Positions 1 through 5,778 of a stretch of 6,795 nucleotides of DNA are shown here, piece by piece. The notes under the pieces were generated by a model. It was not told where the DNA came from and did not search any database. It saw nothing but the letters and a program-made list of their open reading frames with translations. The first letter of the stretch is position 1, and every line of letters begins with the position of its first letter. A program made the position numbers and the translations under genes. This DNA is from an uncultured Oribacterium sp. (GTDB lineage Bacteria > Bacillota > Clostridia > Lachnospirales > Lachnospiraceae): positions 1 to 6,795 of the forward strand of contig CALAOB010000099.1 of the NCBI GenBank assembly GCA_937927445.1, read 5' to 3'.

Positions 1-60
1 AAGACTAAATGCAACTTGCGATTAGAGGAGTAGCATTTCGAATTTCAATTTTGGATTTAA

Positions 61-82
61 TATAGTCTGTTTGACGACTATA
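61..82. promoter_or_regulatory. Inverted repeat upstream of the peptidase/DUF4411 operon, candidate operator
   Basis: TATAGTC (61-67) and GACTATA (76-82) are perfect inverted 7-base arms separated by 8 bases, centred about 58 bases before the start codon at 130. The left arm resembles a -10 box, and TTGACG at 71-76 resembles a -35 box. The site lies just upstream of a gene whose N-terminus looks XRE-like, and such modules often repress themselves, so an operator is plausible. The function is inferred from position and symmetry only. Confidence 0.35.
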
Positions 83-100
83 GGCAATTTAGGAGCTTCA

Positions 101-109
101 TGCTAAAAT
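101..109 (+). promoter_or_regulatory. Candidate extended -10 promoter for the peptidase/DUF4411 operon
   Basis: TGCTAAAAT matches the extended -10 pattern TGnTAnAAT about 20 bases before the start codon. No good -35 box lies at the usual 17-base distance; TTGACG at 71-76 is about 27 bases away, which is too far. The leader would be short, with the AAGGAGG ribosome site at 116-122 directly after it. The call is moderate to weak. Confidence 0.3.
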
Positions 110-129
110 TCAAGGAAGGAGGATAGACT

Positions 130-1299
130 ATGGCAGGAATGAATGTGGCTATAAAGCCTGAAATAATCAGCTGGGTACTGCAGGTGATTCAGTTTGACAA
201 TGTAGCCGTTTCTGTTATTGACTTGTTGAGCAAGTGGAAATCTGGCGAGAAAACTCCTACTTTTAATCAGGTAGAAGAAATTAGCAGAAAGACCAATATT
301 CCCTTCGGATATTTCTTTTTAGATAGACCGCCAGTAGAAGATTGCCCGCTTGCCGATTACAGGACGGTTAAAAGCGTTGCTGTTTCGGAACCGAGCAGAA
401 ATTTAATTGATACGCTTGATTCCATGCAGGATATACAAGACTGGATGACAGATTATGTCATTGATAACGGGCAGGAAAAACTTACATTTGTAGGTGTTGC
501 AGCCGGTGCCGAAGATGCTGATGCTGTTGCAGATGATATTAGAAAAGTGCTTCAACTGGACAAACAGTGGTTTTTACAGTCGGCGTCCGTCATGGATTCT
601 TTCAGATTGCTAAAAAATGTATTTGAGCGAGCTGGGATTCTTGTGATGATGAATGGAATAGTAGGAAATAATACCAGAAGAAAGCTGAATGTTGATGAAT
701 TCAGGGCATTTACGTTGGTGAATTCGTATGCACCTTTAATTTTTATTAATACGGGTGATACAGATACAGGAAAACTTTTTTCTTTACTTCATGAACTGGC
801 GCATATCTGGATTGGGAAAAACAGCTTGTACAACACGCAGATGAATGCGAGTGCAGAAAGCAATGATGAAAAATTATGCAACGCAATTGCGGCTGAAATT
901 CTGGCTCCAAAGGATGTATTTCTTGAAAAATGGGAGGAGACCGAGGGCACTATATTAGAAAAAGTCGAAGCGCTTGCTAAGGTATTTAAATGTAGTAGAT
1001 TCGTTATTGCCAGAAGAGCGCGTGATTTCAAAAAAATCACGCAGGAAGCTTATTTAGAGATTGTACGTGCTTTGACGGAAAAATATCATGAGTGGAAAGC
1101 AAAACAGGATTCTGTAAAGAGTACGGGGGGTGATTACTACAGAACCTTGCAGAGCCGACTGGATCACCGTTTGGTGATTTCCTTAGCTAATAGCGCCAGA
1201 GAAGGGCGCACACAGTATTCGGAGGTTTATCGCTTGACGAATACCAATAGAAAATCTTTTGGTAAACTGCTTTCAGACATAGGAGGCTCTGGATGGTAG
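130..1299 (+). CDS. XRE-like / ImmA-IrrE family zinc metallo-endopeptidase (COG2856 type)
   Basis: This 389-residue protein is probably a cytoplasmic zinc peptidase that cleaves or controls a regulator or partner protein, as ImmA and IrrE do. Residues ~8-65 look like a degenerate XRE helix-turn-helix, with the family-style run WKSGEKTPTFNQVEEISRKT followed by PFGYFFLDRPP. The peptidase domain spans ~150-300. The zinc motif HELAH is at 221-225, and E247 in EKLCN fits the third ligand of the E-x-x-A/C-N pattern. The C-terminal ~90 residues are of unknown role. The ATG at 130 follows AAGGAGG (116-122) by 7 bases. The stop overlaps the next start by 7 bases, so translation is probably coupled to the DUF4411 gene. 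The gene is much AT-richer than the genes at 2005-4697, suggesting separate acquisition. The family call is firm. The role as antitoxin or regulator is inferred from context, and no substrate is visible. Confidence 0.9.
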   Translation: MAGMNVAIKPEIISWVLQVIQFDNVAVSVIDLLSKWKSGEKTPTFNQVEEISRKTNIPFGYFFLDRPPVEDCPLADYRTVKSVAVSEPSRNLIDTLDSMQDIQDWMTDYVIDNGQEKLTFVGVAAGAEDADAVADDIRKVLQLDKQWFLQSASVMDSFRLLKNVFERAGILVMMNGIVGNNTRRKLNVDEFRAFTLVNSYAPLIFINTGDTDTGKLFSLLHELAHIWIGKNSLYNTQMNASAESNDEKLCNAIAAEILAPKDVFLEKWEETEGTILEKVEALAKVFKCSRFVIARRARDFKKITQEAYLEIVRALTEKYHEWKAKQDSVKSTGGDYYRTLQSRLDHRLVISLANSAREGRTQYSEVYRLTNTNRKSFGKLLSDIGGSGW

Positions 1300-1805
1300 A
1301 AGATAGATTCTTACCCGATGCTAACACCTTTATAACTGCATATCAGACATCATATGCCTTTGATATAGCACCAGGGTACTGGAAACAGCTAAAGCCAGTA
1401 TTGCTACGAAAAAATGTATTCATTTTAGATGTAGTAAAAGCAGAACTTGAAAAAGGCGAAGATGAATTAACTGAATGGTTTCGTTCTATAGACGAGCTGC
1501 CTGTTCTTGATAGAAAAGATTCGGAAATATTCGCCAACTACGTTAAAGTGCTTAAGTTTTTACAAGAGAGTCCTATGTATACAGAAAAAGCACTCCGCGA
1601 ATGGTCAGACGAGAAAGTTGCAGACCCTTGGCTGATTGCAGCGGCTCGAGCTAAAGGCGTGAAAATAGTGACGTTTGAGAAGGGGTTAGGGCATATTACT
1701 ATGCCGAGTGGTAGGCCTAAAATTCCAGATGTTGCCCGAGAATTTGGTGTTGAGTGCATTGATTTATATACGTTTATGAGAAAAGAAAACATAAAATGGA
1801 ATTGA
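1293..1805 (+). CDS. DUF4411 family PIN-like protein, probable RNase toxin of the module
   Basis: This 170-residue protein resembles DUF4411, a family with PIN-type nuclease features. Visible motifs are DANTFI near the N-terminus (D9), FDIAPGYW at 23-30, VVKAELEKG (E51) and VADPWLIAAA (D111). VTFEKG follows (E129), where PIN proteins often carry a further acidic residue. This D-E-D-E spacing fits a PIN metal site that would cut RNA. PIN toxins are typically 130-170 residues, so the length suits a full protein. The ATG at 1293 has AGGAGG at 1281-1286 with a 6-base gap, inside the end of the peptidase gene. The pairing with a COG2856-type peptidase is the main reason to call a toxin-antitoxin or defence module. 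The nuclease activity and toxicity are inferred. The gene shares the AT-rich composition of its partner. Confidence 0.82.
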   Translation: MVEDRFLPDANTFITAYQTSYAFDIAPGYWKQLKPVLLRKNVFILDVVKAELEKGEDELTEWFRSIDELPVLDRKDSEIFANYVKVLKFLQESPMYTEKALREWSDEKVADPWLIAAARAKGVKIVTFEKGLGHITMPSGRPKIPDVAREFGVECIDLYTFMRKENIKWN

Positions 1806-1912
1806 GTATAGTCATTCATTGAGGTTAAGCGAAGTGTATAAGCAGATGAGGCGGATGAGTGATGAAGCGAGAAGATGCCGAAATGAGAAAAATAAAGAGA
1901 AATATATAAAAG

Positions 1913-1930
1913 TTTTCCCAAATGGGAAAA
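1913..1930 (-). terminator. Weak A/T-flanked hairpin, possible second leftward terminator
   Basis: TTTTCCC (1913-1919) pairs with GGGAAAA (1924-1930) around a 4-base loop. Read leftward, the stem is followed by CTTTTATATATTTC, a T-rich tract as expected for a terminator. The stem is only 7 bp with three G-C pairs, so termination would be weak. It lies past the stronger hairpin at 1970-1999 and could back it up. Confidence 0.3.
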
Positions 1931-1969
1931 TAAATTGAAAATCGGCAGGGGGATGTGCCATGGGGAAAT

Positions 1970-1999
1970 CAGAGCCCGGCGGATACCCGCCGGGCTCTG
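1970..1999 (-). terminator. Strong GC-rich hairpin after the epimerase gene
   Basis: A perfect 13-bp stem (CAGAGCCCGGCGG at 1970-1982 with its complement at 1987-1999) and a 4-base loop lie 5 bases past the leftward stop codon at 2005. Read leftward the tail is ATTTCCCC, with only a short T run, so it is a less than ideal intrinsic terminator. Position and stem strength make it the likely end of the ugd-epimerase transcript. It may also block read-through from the convergent DUF4411 gene. Confidence 0.65.
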
Positions 2000-2004
2000 G
2001 TGCG

Positions 2005-3105
2005 TCATGACATATAGAAGGTTTTATACCATTCGGCGAAGGCGCGGAGGCCCTGGCGGATGTTGATTTCCGGGCGGAAGCCGTAGTCCCTTTCGAGGGC
2101 GGTGCTGTCCGCGTAGGTGACAGGCACATCGCCCGGCTGCATTGGCACGAGGGACTTGTGGGCGTCGAAGTCGTAATCCGGAGGCAGGACGCTGGCGCGG
2201 ACGAGCTCCTCCTGGAGGGTCGTGATGTAGTCGAGGAGGTTTTCCGGGGTGCCGCCGCCGATGTTGTAGACGGCGTATGGCGGGATCGGGAGGCCGTCGG
2301 GGCCGGTCTGCTTCTGTGGTGCGCCGCCCATGACGCGGACGATCCCTTCGACGATGTCGTCGATGTAGGTGAAGTCGCGCTTGCAGTTTCCGTAGTTGAA
2401 GATCTGGATGCTGTCGCCCTTCACGAGGCGGTTCGTCGCGGAGAAGTAGAACATGTCGGTGCGGCCGGCCGGGCCGTAGACGGTGAAGAAGCGGAGGCCG
2501 GTGGACGGGATGTTATAGAGCTTCGAGTAGGCGTGGGCCATGAGCTCGTTGCTTTTTTTCGTTGCGGCGTAGAGTGACACCGGGTTGTCGACCTTGTCGT
2601 TGGTGCTGAACGGGACCTTTTTGTTGCCGCCGTAGACCGAGGAGGACGAGGCGTAGACGAAGTGCTCCATCGCGTCGTCGTGGCGTGCGGCCTCGAGTAG
2701 GTTGTAGAAGCCGATCAGGTTGGAGTGGATGTAGACGTCCGGGTGGTCGATGCTGTAGCGCACGCCGGCCTGGGCGGCGAGGTTGACGAGGACATGGAAG
2801 CGGTAGGTCGCGAAGAGCTCGTCGATGAGCGGCTTGTCCGCGATGTCACCGCGGATGAAGACCCAGCGGGACTTCGAGGACTGCGCGGCCTCCTCAACCT
2901 TCCGGAGACGGTACTCCTTCAGCTCGAGCGGGTTGTAATCGGTCATGCAGTCGATGCCGACGATCGTCGCGCCCTGCGTGTCGCCCAGCAGCCGCGCGCA
3001 GAGATTCGAGCCGATGAAGCCCGCTGCGCCTGTGACGAGGATGGATTTTCCGTCGAGGGATACCTGCGTTTTTTCTATTTTTTGAAATTTCTCTGTGTTT
3101 TCCAT
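2005..3105 (-). CDS. NAD-dependent epimerase of the UDP-glucuronate 4-epimerase type (extended SDR)
   Basis: The predicted reaction is UDP-glucuronate to UDP-galacturonate, in the cytoplasm, feeding capsule or other surface polysaccharide. Counting from the ATG at 3105 (366 residues), the NAD-binding glycine motif TGAAGFIGSN is at ~25-34. A GDI acidic turn lies near 86-88, AAQAGVR at ~110-116 and SSSSVYGG at ~153-160. The catalytic Tyr-x-x-x-Lys is in SLYAATKKSNE (Y179, K183). The substrate-binding part has RFFTVYGPAGR, RDFTYIDDIVEG and PGDVPVTYAD, all typical of this epimerase group. An in-frame GTG at 3123 would add six residues (372 in all) but has no ribosome site. The ATG at 3105 has GGAG about 12 bases upstream, so it is preferred without certainty. 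The gene lies directly downstream of ugd, whose product is its expected substrate. The exact sugar specificity is inferred from motifs and neighbour. Confidence 0.85.
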   Translation of the reverse strand: MENTEKFQKIEKTQVSLDGKSILVTGAAGFIGSNLCARLLGDTQGATIVGIDCMTDYNPLELKEYRLRKVEEAAQSSKSRWVFIRGDIADKPLIDELFATYRFHVLVNLAAQAGVRYSIDHPDVYIHSNLIGFYNLLEAARHDDAMEHFVYASSSSVYGGNKKVPFSTNDKVDNPVSLYAATKKSNELMAHAYSKLYNIPSTGLRFFTVYGPAGRTDMFYFSATNRLVKGDSIQIFNYGNCKRDFTYIDDIVEGIVRVMGGAPQKQTGPDGLPIPPYAVYNIGGGTPENLLDYITTLQEELVRASVLPPDYDFDAHKSLVPMQPGDVPVTYADSTALERDYGFRPEINIRQGLRAFAEWYKTFYMS

Positions 3106-3128
3106 GTTTGTGATGTTCTCCACTCATG

Positions 3129-3167
3129 TTAAGAATTTCGTAATGGGGTCAGACCCCATTAAATTTT
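3129..3167. repeat. Palindromic repeat, copy 1, between ugd and the epimerase gene
   Basis: The core AATGGGGTCAGACCCCATT (3142-3160) is a perfect palindrome around a central A, extended by a T-A pair at 3141/3161. The whole 39-base block matches 5004-5042 at 33 positions, and 17 bases of the core recur exactly at 4731-4747. It lies 36 bases upstream of the preferred epimerase start. It could be a REP/MITE-like dispersed repeat, a transcript hairpin or an operator. Confidence 0.8.
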
Positions 3168-3173
3168 CGGCGG

Positions 3174-4697
3174 TCAGTTGTTGTGGAAGAGGTCGCGGGT
3201 GTAGACCTTTTCGCGGACGTCGTCGAGGACGGCGTCGTAGCGGTTTGCGAGGATACAGCGGCTCTCTGCCTTGAACTCGGTGAGGTCGTTGACGACGCGG
3301 CTTCCGAAGAAGGTGCTGCCGTTTTCGAGGGTCGGCTCGTAGATGATGACGCGGGCGCCCTTCGCCTTGATGCGCTTCATGACGCCCTGGATCGAGGACT
3401 GGCGGAAGTTGTCGGAGTTCGCCTTCATCGTCAGGCGGTACACACCGACGACGGTTTCCTCCTGGAGGGCCTCCTGCTGTTTGTTGTAGCCTGCATTGGC
3501 CTCGTATGCGTCGGCGATTTCGAGCACGCGGTCTGCGATGAAGTCCTTCCGGGTGCGGTTGCTCTCGACGATCGCCTGGATCAGGTTCTCCGGGACGTCC
3601 TGGTAGTTCGCGAGGAGCTGCTTCGTGTCCTTCGGGAGGCAGTAGCCGCCGTAGCCGAAGGACGGGTTGTTGTAGAAGTCGCCGATGCGCGGGTCGAGGC
3701 AGACGCCGTCGATGATCTGCTGGGTGTTGAGGCCCTTCGTCTCGGCGTAGGTGTCGAGCTCGTTGAAGTAGGACACGCGGAGTGCGAGGTAGGTGTTTGC
3801 GAAGAGCTTGACGGCCTCGGCTTCGGTGAAGCCCATGAAGAGGGTGCGGATGCCGGTCTTGATCGCGCCTTCCTGGAGGAGGGCGGCGAAGCGGTGCGCG
3901 GCGTCGACGGAGGCTGGGTCGCTTTCGTAACAGGACACGATGATCCGGGACGGGTAGAGGTTGTCGTAGAGGGCCTTCGACTCGCGGAGGAACTCCGGGG
4001 AGAAGAGGATGCGGCTGGTGCCGTACTTCGCGCGGATCGAGGCGGTGTAGCCGACCGGGATCGTGGACTTGATGAACATGTAGCAGTGGTCGTTGCACGC
4101 GAGCACCTGCTCGATGACGCTCTCGACGGCGCTCGTGTCGAAGTAGTTCTTCTTGCTGTCGTAGTTTGTCGGCGCCGCGATGATGACGAGATCGGCCGCG
4201 GCGTAGGCGGCGTCGGACGGGTTCTGCGCGCCAATGCCGGTGTTCAAGACGGCGTGGAGGTCGAGCTTTCGGGTGCCGGCCTTCGCCTCGGCGAAGAACT
4301 TCTCGATATACTCGTCTTGGATCGGGCTGATCCAGGCGTTGAGATCCCGCACTTTCTCCTCGATGATGTCGACCGCGGTAACGTGATTATGCTGCGCGAG
4401 CAGCGTCGCAAGCGACAGACCGACGTAGCCCGTGCCGGCCACCACGATGTTCATCGGTGACACCGGCGCGAGTGGGCGGATGCTGTCGTCCTCGAACATA
4501 TCGCAGAGATCGAAGTGCAGCGCCCCCGCGAGCTGCTCGAGCTGCTCGATCGACGGCGTGAAATCCTGCCCCTCGATCCGCGAGATCAGCGCACGATTGA
4601 TACCGGTACGATCCGCCAGCTCCTGCTGCGAAATCTTCTGTGACTTCCTGAGCGACGCGATCGTATCCGCCAGTTTCTGAGTTGAAAGCTTCTTCAT
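3174..4697 (-). CDS. ugd: UDP-glucose 6-dehydrogenase with N-terminal XRE helix-turn-helix domain
   Basis: This 507-residue protein should oxidise UDP-glucose to UDP-glucuronate with two NAD+ in the cytoplasm, supplying surface polysaccharide synthesis. Residues ~8-64 are a classic XRE DNA-binding domain (LRKSQKISQQELADRTGINR, then ISRIEG and a PSIEQLEQLAGAL helix). The enzyme starts at ~82: the NAD motif GTGYVG is at 88-93, STIPVG at 211-216, FSPEFLRES at 232-240, and LFANTYLALRVSYFNELD at 298-315. The catalytic cysteine is C353 in GYGGYCLPKD, and RTRKDFIADR is at 381-390. The catalytic part is strikingly like E. coli Ugd, which is about 388 residues and lacks the extra N-terminal domain. 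A short extra stretch lies near 397-415. The ATG at 4697 has GAGG 6 bases upstream. It is the first gene of a leftward pair with the epimerase. The helix-turn-helix may make the enzyme its own regulator, but that is inference. Confidence 0.93.
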   Translation of the reverse strand: MKKLSTQKLADTIASLRKSQKISQQELADRTGINRALISRIEGQDFTPSIEQLEQLAGALHFDLCDMFEDDSIRPLAPVSPMNIVVAGTGYVGLSLATLLAQHNHVTAVDIIEEKVRDLNAWISPIQDEYIEKFFAEAKAGTRKLDLHAVLNTGIGAQNPSDAAYAAADLVIIAAPTNYDSKKNYFDTSAVESVIEQVLACNDHCYMFIKSTIPVGYTASIRAKYGTSRILFSPEFLRESKALYDNLYPSRIIVSCYESDPASVDAAHRFAALLQEGAIKTGIRTLFMGFTEAEAVKLFANTYLALRVSYFNELDTYAETKGLNTQQIIDGVCLDPRIGDFYNNPSFGYGGYCLPKDTKQLLANYQDVPENLIQAIVESNRTRKDFIADRVLEIADAYEANAGYNKQQEALQEETVVGVYRLTMKANSDNFRQSSIQGVMKRIKAKGARVIIYEPTLENGSTFFGSRVVNDLTEFKAESRCILANRYDAVLDDVREKVYTRDLFHNN

Positions 4698-4718
4698 ACA
4701 TATCCTCGATTCTGAAAG

Positions 4719-4724
4719 TTTATA
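4719..4724 (-). promoter_or_regulatory. Candidate -10 box for the ugd-epimerase operon
   Basis: Read leftward this is TATAAA, ending 21 bases before the ugd ATG, between the palindrome at 4731-4747 and the GAGG ribosome site (4704-4707). No convincing -35 box is visible. The palindrome occupies the -35 side, which is where a repressor or activator would act. Confidence 0.3.
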
Positions 4725-4730
4725 AAAGTT

Positions 4731-4747
4731 TAATGGGGTCAGACCCC
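4731..4747. repeat. Palindromic repeat, copy 2, upstream of ugd
   Basis: Seventeen bases are identical to 3141-3157, and the GGGGTC-A-GACCCC core is intact. The right arm then changes to CCTAAACTGCCG. The last 11 bases of that (CTAAACTGCCG, 4749-4759) recur at 5055-5065, near copy 3. It lies 34 bases upstream of the ugd start, almost the same offset as copy 1 before the epimerase. Confidence 0.75.
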
Positions 4748-4830
4748 CCTAAACTGCCGCGGAGTGACAAGGCTCCGAACGTTTGCATTGGCCGGCAGGC
4801 GTGGCAGGCTGGTGAACTGTAAAATACAGC

Positions 4831-4849
4831 ATGTTACTCAGAATAACAT
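4831..4849. repeat. Second palindrome family, copy A
   Basis: ATGTTACTCAGAATAACAT is a palindrome around a central A with one mismatched pair. It differs by one base from the copy at 4985-5001 over the shared 17 bases. The centre, TCAGA, is the same as in the GGGGTC-type palindromes. Confidence 0.6.
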
Positions 4850-4984
4850 CCTTGCCTGCGGCGTGACGTAAGTTAAAACATATACAGTATAGAGCATGAG
4901 ATATGGATAGACAAGAATTCGAGAGAAAAAGTTTCTGCAAAGTTGCGGGAAGACGAAGGACGGAAGCTGGAGGCAATTTTGCAA

Positions 4985-5001
4985 TGTTATTCAGAATAAC
5001 A
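4985..5001. repeat. Second palindrome family, copy B
   Basis: TGTTATTCAGAATAACA is a perfect palindrome around a central A, 8-bp arms. It lies two bases before the start of the 39-base repeat block at 5004-5042, so both palindrome families are adjacent here. A protein-binding site or a short mobile-element end are both possible. Confidence 0.6.
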
Positions 5002-5003
5002 GC

Positions 5004-5042
5004 TTAAGAGCTTCGTAATGGGCTCAGATCCAGTTAAATTTT
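5004..5042. repeat. Palindromic repeat, copy 3 (decayed)
   Basis: It matches the block at 3129-3167 at 33 of 39 positions in the same orientation. Three of its six changes fall in the palindromic arms (TAATGGGCTCAGATCCAGTTA) and break the symmetry, so any hairpin or two-fold binding site is lost here. The similarity extends beyond the palindrome into TTAAGA..TTCG on the left and AAATTTT on the right. That argues for a copied element rather than a minimal operator. Confidence 0.7.
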
Positions 5043-5047
5043 TCTAA

Positions 5048-5185
5048 ACAGAATCTAAACTGCCGGGTGGTCCGGGCGCAGGCGGCATGGGCCATCGCGA
5101 CGGCGCGGGCCAGGGCCACACCATGGCCGAGCGGAGCGGCGACGCCACCAGCAACTTCATCGCCTGGGTGAACAGCTGCGTATAG
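5048..5185 (+). pseudogene. GC-rich remnant of a protein C-terminus
   Basis: The frame ending at TAG 5183-5185 reads a Gly/Pro-rich stretch (LPGGPGAGGMGH), then SGDATSNFIAWVNSCV. It is open only back to a TAA at 5045-5047. There is no ribosome site before ATG 5087 or ATG 5123. The GC-rich codons and the sequence style look like a real protein tail stranded after deletion. A Gly-rich linker followed by a short I-x-x-W-V segment recalls the C-termini of ArnT-like family 39 glycosyltransferases in Firmicutes, but the match is only an impression. It could also be non-coding. Confidence 0.35.
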
Positions 5186-5281
5186 GCTGGCTCTATCGCG
5201 GATGATAGTGAAATCATATTAGGAAAAGCGGGCGATCGGGGGTATAGTGTTCTCCAGTACGAGCGAAGGAGTGTGGCGCGG

Positions 5282-5758
5282 ATGATAAACGAGAAGGTGA
5301 AGGATTTTCTGGAGCGGAAGGGCTACGGGAATCGGCTGACGGAGCATGCGGAGACGATCGACACGGTGGAGCACGCGGCGCTGCGGATCGGCTGTTCGGA
5401 GCCGGAGATCGCGAAGACGCTGTCGTTCATCGTGGATGAGAAGCCGGTGATCGTGGTCATGGCGGGCGACGGAAAGGTGAACAGCTCGAAGTTTAAGGCG
5501 ATTTTTCATACGAAGCCGCACATGATTCCGCGCGAGCAGGTGGAGGAAATCACCGGATTTCAGCCGGGCGGCGTGTGCCCGTTTGCGGTTCCGGAGGAGA
5601 TTCCGATCTGGCTTGACATCTCGATGAAACGCTTCGCGTACATCCACCCGGCCGGTGGCAACGAATTCACCTCCGTAAAGCTCACACCGGAGGAACTTGA
5701 GAAAATCACCGAGCCGCAGGGCTGGTGCGACATCTGCAAAGGCTGGGAAGAGAACTGA
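5282..5758 (+). CDS. YbaK/EbsC family protein, probable aminoacyl-tRNA deacylase
   Basis: YbaK-type proteins hydrolyse mischarged tRNA (for example Cys- or Ala-tRNA-Pro) free in the cytoplasm. From the ATG at 5282 the protein has 158 residues, the usual family size. Family marks are AKTLSF at 44-49 (K45, the expected conserved lysine), MAGDGKVNSSKFK at 60-72, and TGFQPGGVCPFAVP at 91-104. D112 sits in LDISM, and HPAGGNEFTSVKLTPEEL is at 122-139. A GTG at 5273 would add three residues, but AAGGAG (5266-5271) is only one base from it. It is 10 bases from the ATG, which is preferred. The gene stands alone, with a hairpin 20 bases downstream. The C-terminus GWCDICKGWEEN holds two cysteines in CDIC; whether they bind metal is unknown. 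The exact tRNA specificity cannot be read from the sequence. Confidence 0.9.
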   Translation: MINEKVKDFLERKGYGNRLTEHAETIDTVEHAALRIGCSEPEIAKTLSFIVDEKPVIVVMAGDGKVNSSKFKAIFHTKPHMIPREQVEEITGFQPGGVCPFAVPEEIPIWLDISMKRFAYIHPAGGNEFTSVKLTPEELEKITEPQGWCDICKGWEEN

Positions 5759-5778
5759 AAGCTTCATATTATAGAACA

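Larger units (their letters stand above)
4698..5281. other. Intergenic region without an intact gene, rich in repeats
   Basis: About 580 bases between the divergently transcribed ugd and YbaK-family genes. It contains the candidate ugd promoter, two GGGGTC-type palindromes, two TGTTATTC-type palindromes, a repeated CTAAACTGCCG (4749-4759 and 5055-5065) and a GC-rich coding-like remnant at 5048-5185. TATAGT at 5243-5248 is a possible -10 for the YbaK-family gene, without a clear -35. The mosaic of AT-rich and GC-rich patches suggests repeated insertion and decay. Confidence 0.6.

Noticed and set aside
1846..1938. Short plus-strand frame of 30 codons after the DUF4411 gene (MRRMSDEARRCRNEKNKEKY...)
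   Set aside because: It has only a poor ribosome site, overlaps a hairpin at 1913-1930 and matches no family I recognise. It may be a gene remnant, but the evidence is too thin to list it.
3183..4460. Long plus-strand open frame of 425 codons opposite ugd
   Set aside because: It is a by-product of GC-rich codon use on the opposite strand. Its Val/Asp/Glu-rich translation has no domain, and the minus-strand frame encodes an unmistakable Ugd.
4749..4976. Minus-strand frame of 75 codons in the intergenic region
   Set aside because: No ribosome site, it ends within repeat sequence and crosses the palindrome at 4831-4849, and the composition is not protein-like.
4903..5007. Plus-strand frame of 34 codons (MDRQEFERKSFCKVAGRRRT...)
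   Set aside because: No ribosome site. Its end is encoded by the palindrome at 4985-5001, so it is probably chance coding within repeat sequence.
3129..5042. Possibility that the repeated palindromes form a CRISPR array
   Set aside because: Spacing is irregular (about 1.6 kb and 0.3 kb), a whole gene lies between two copies, and no cas gene is present.
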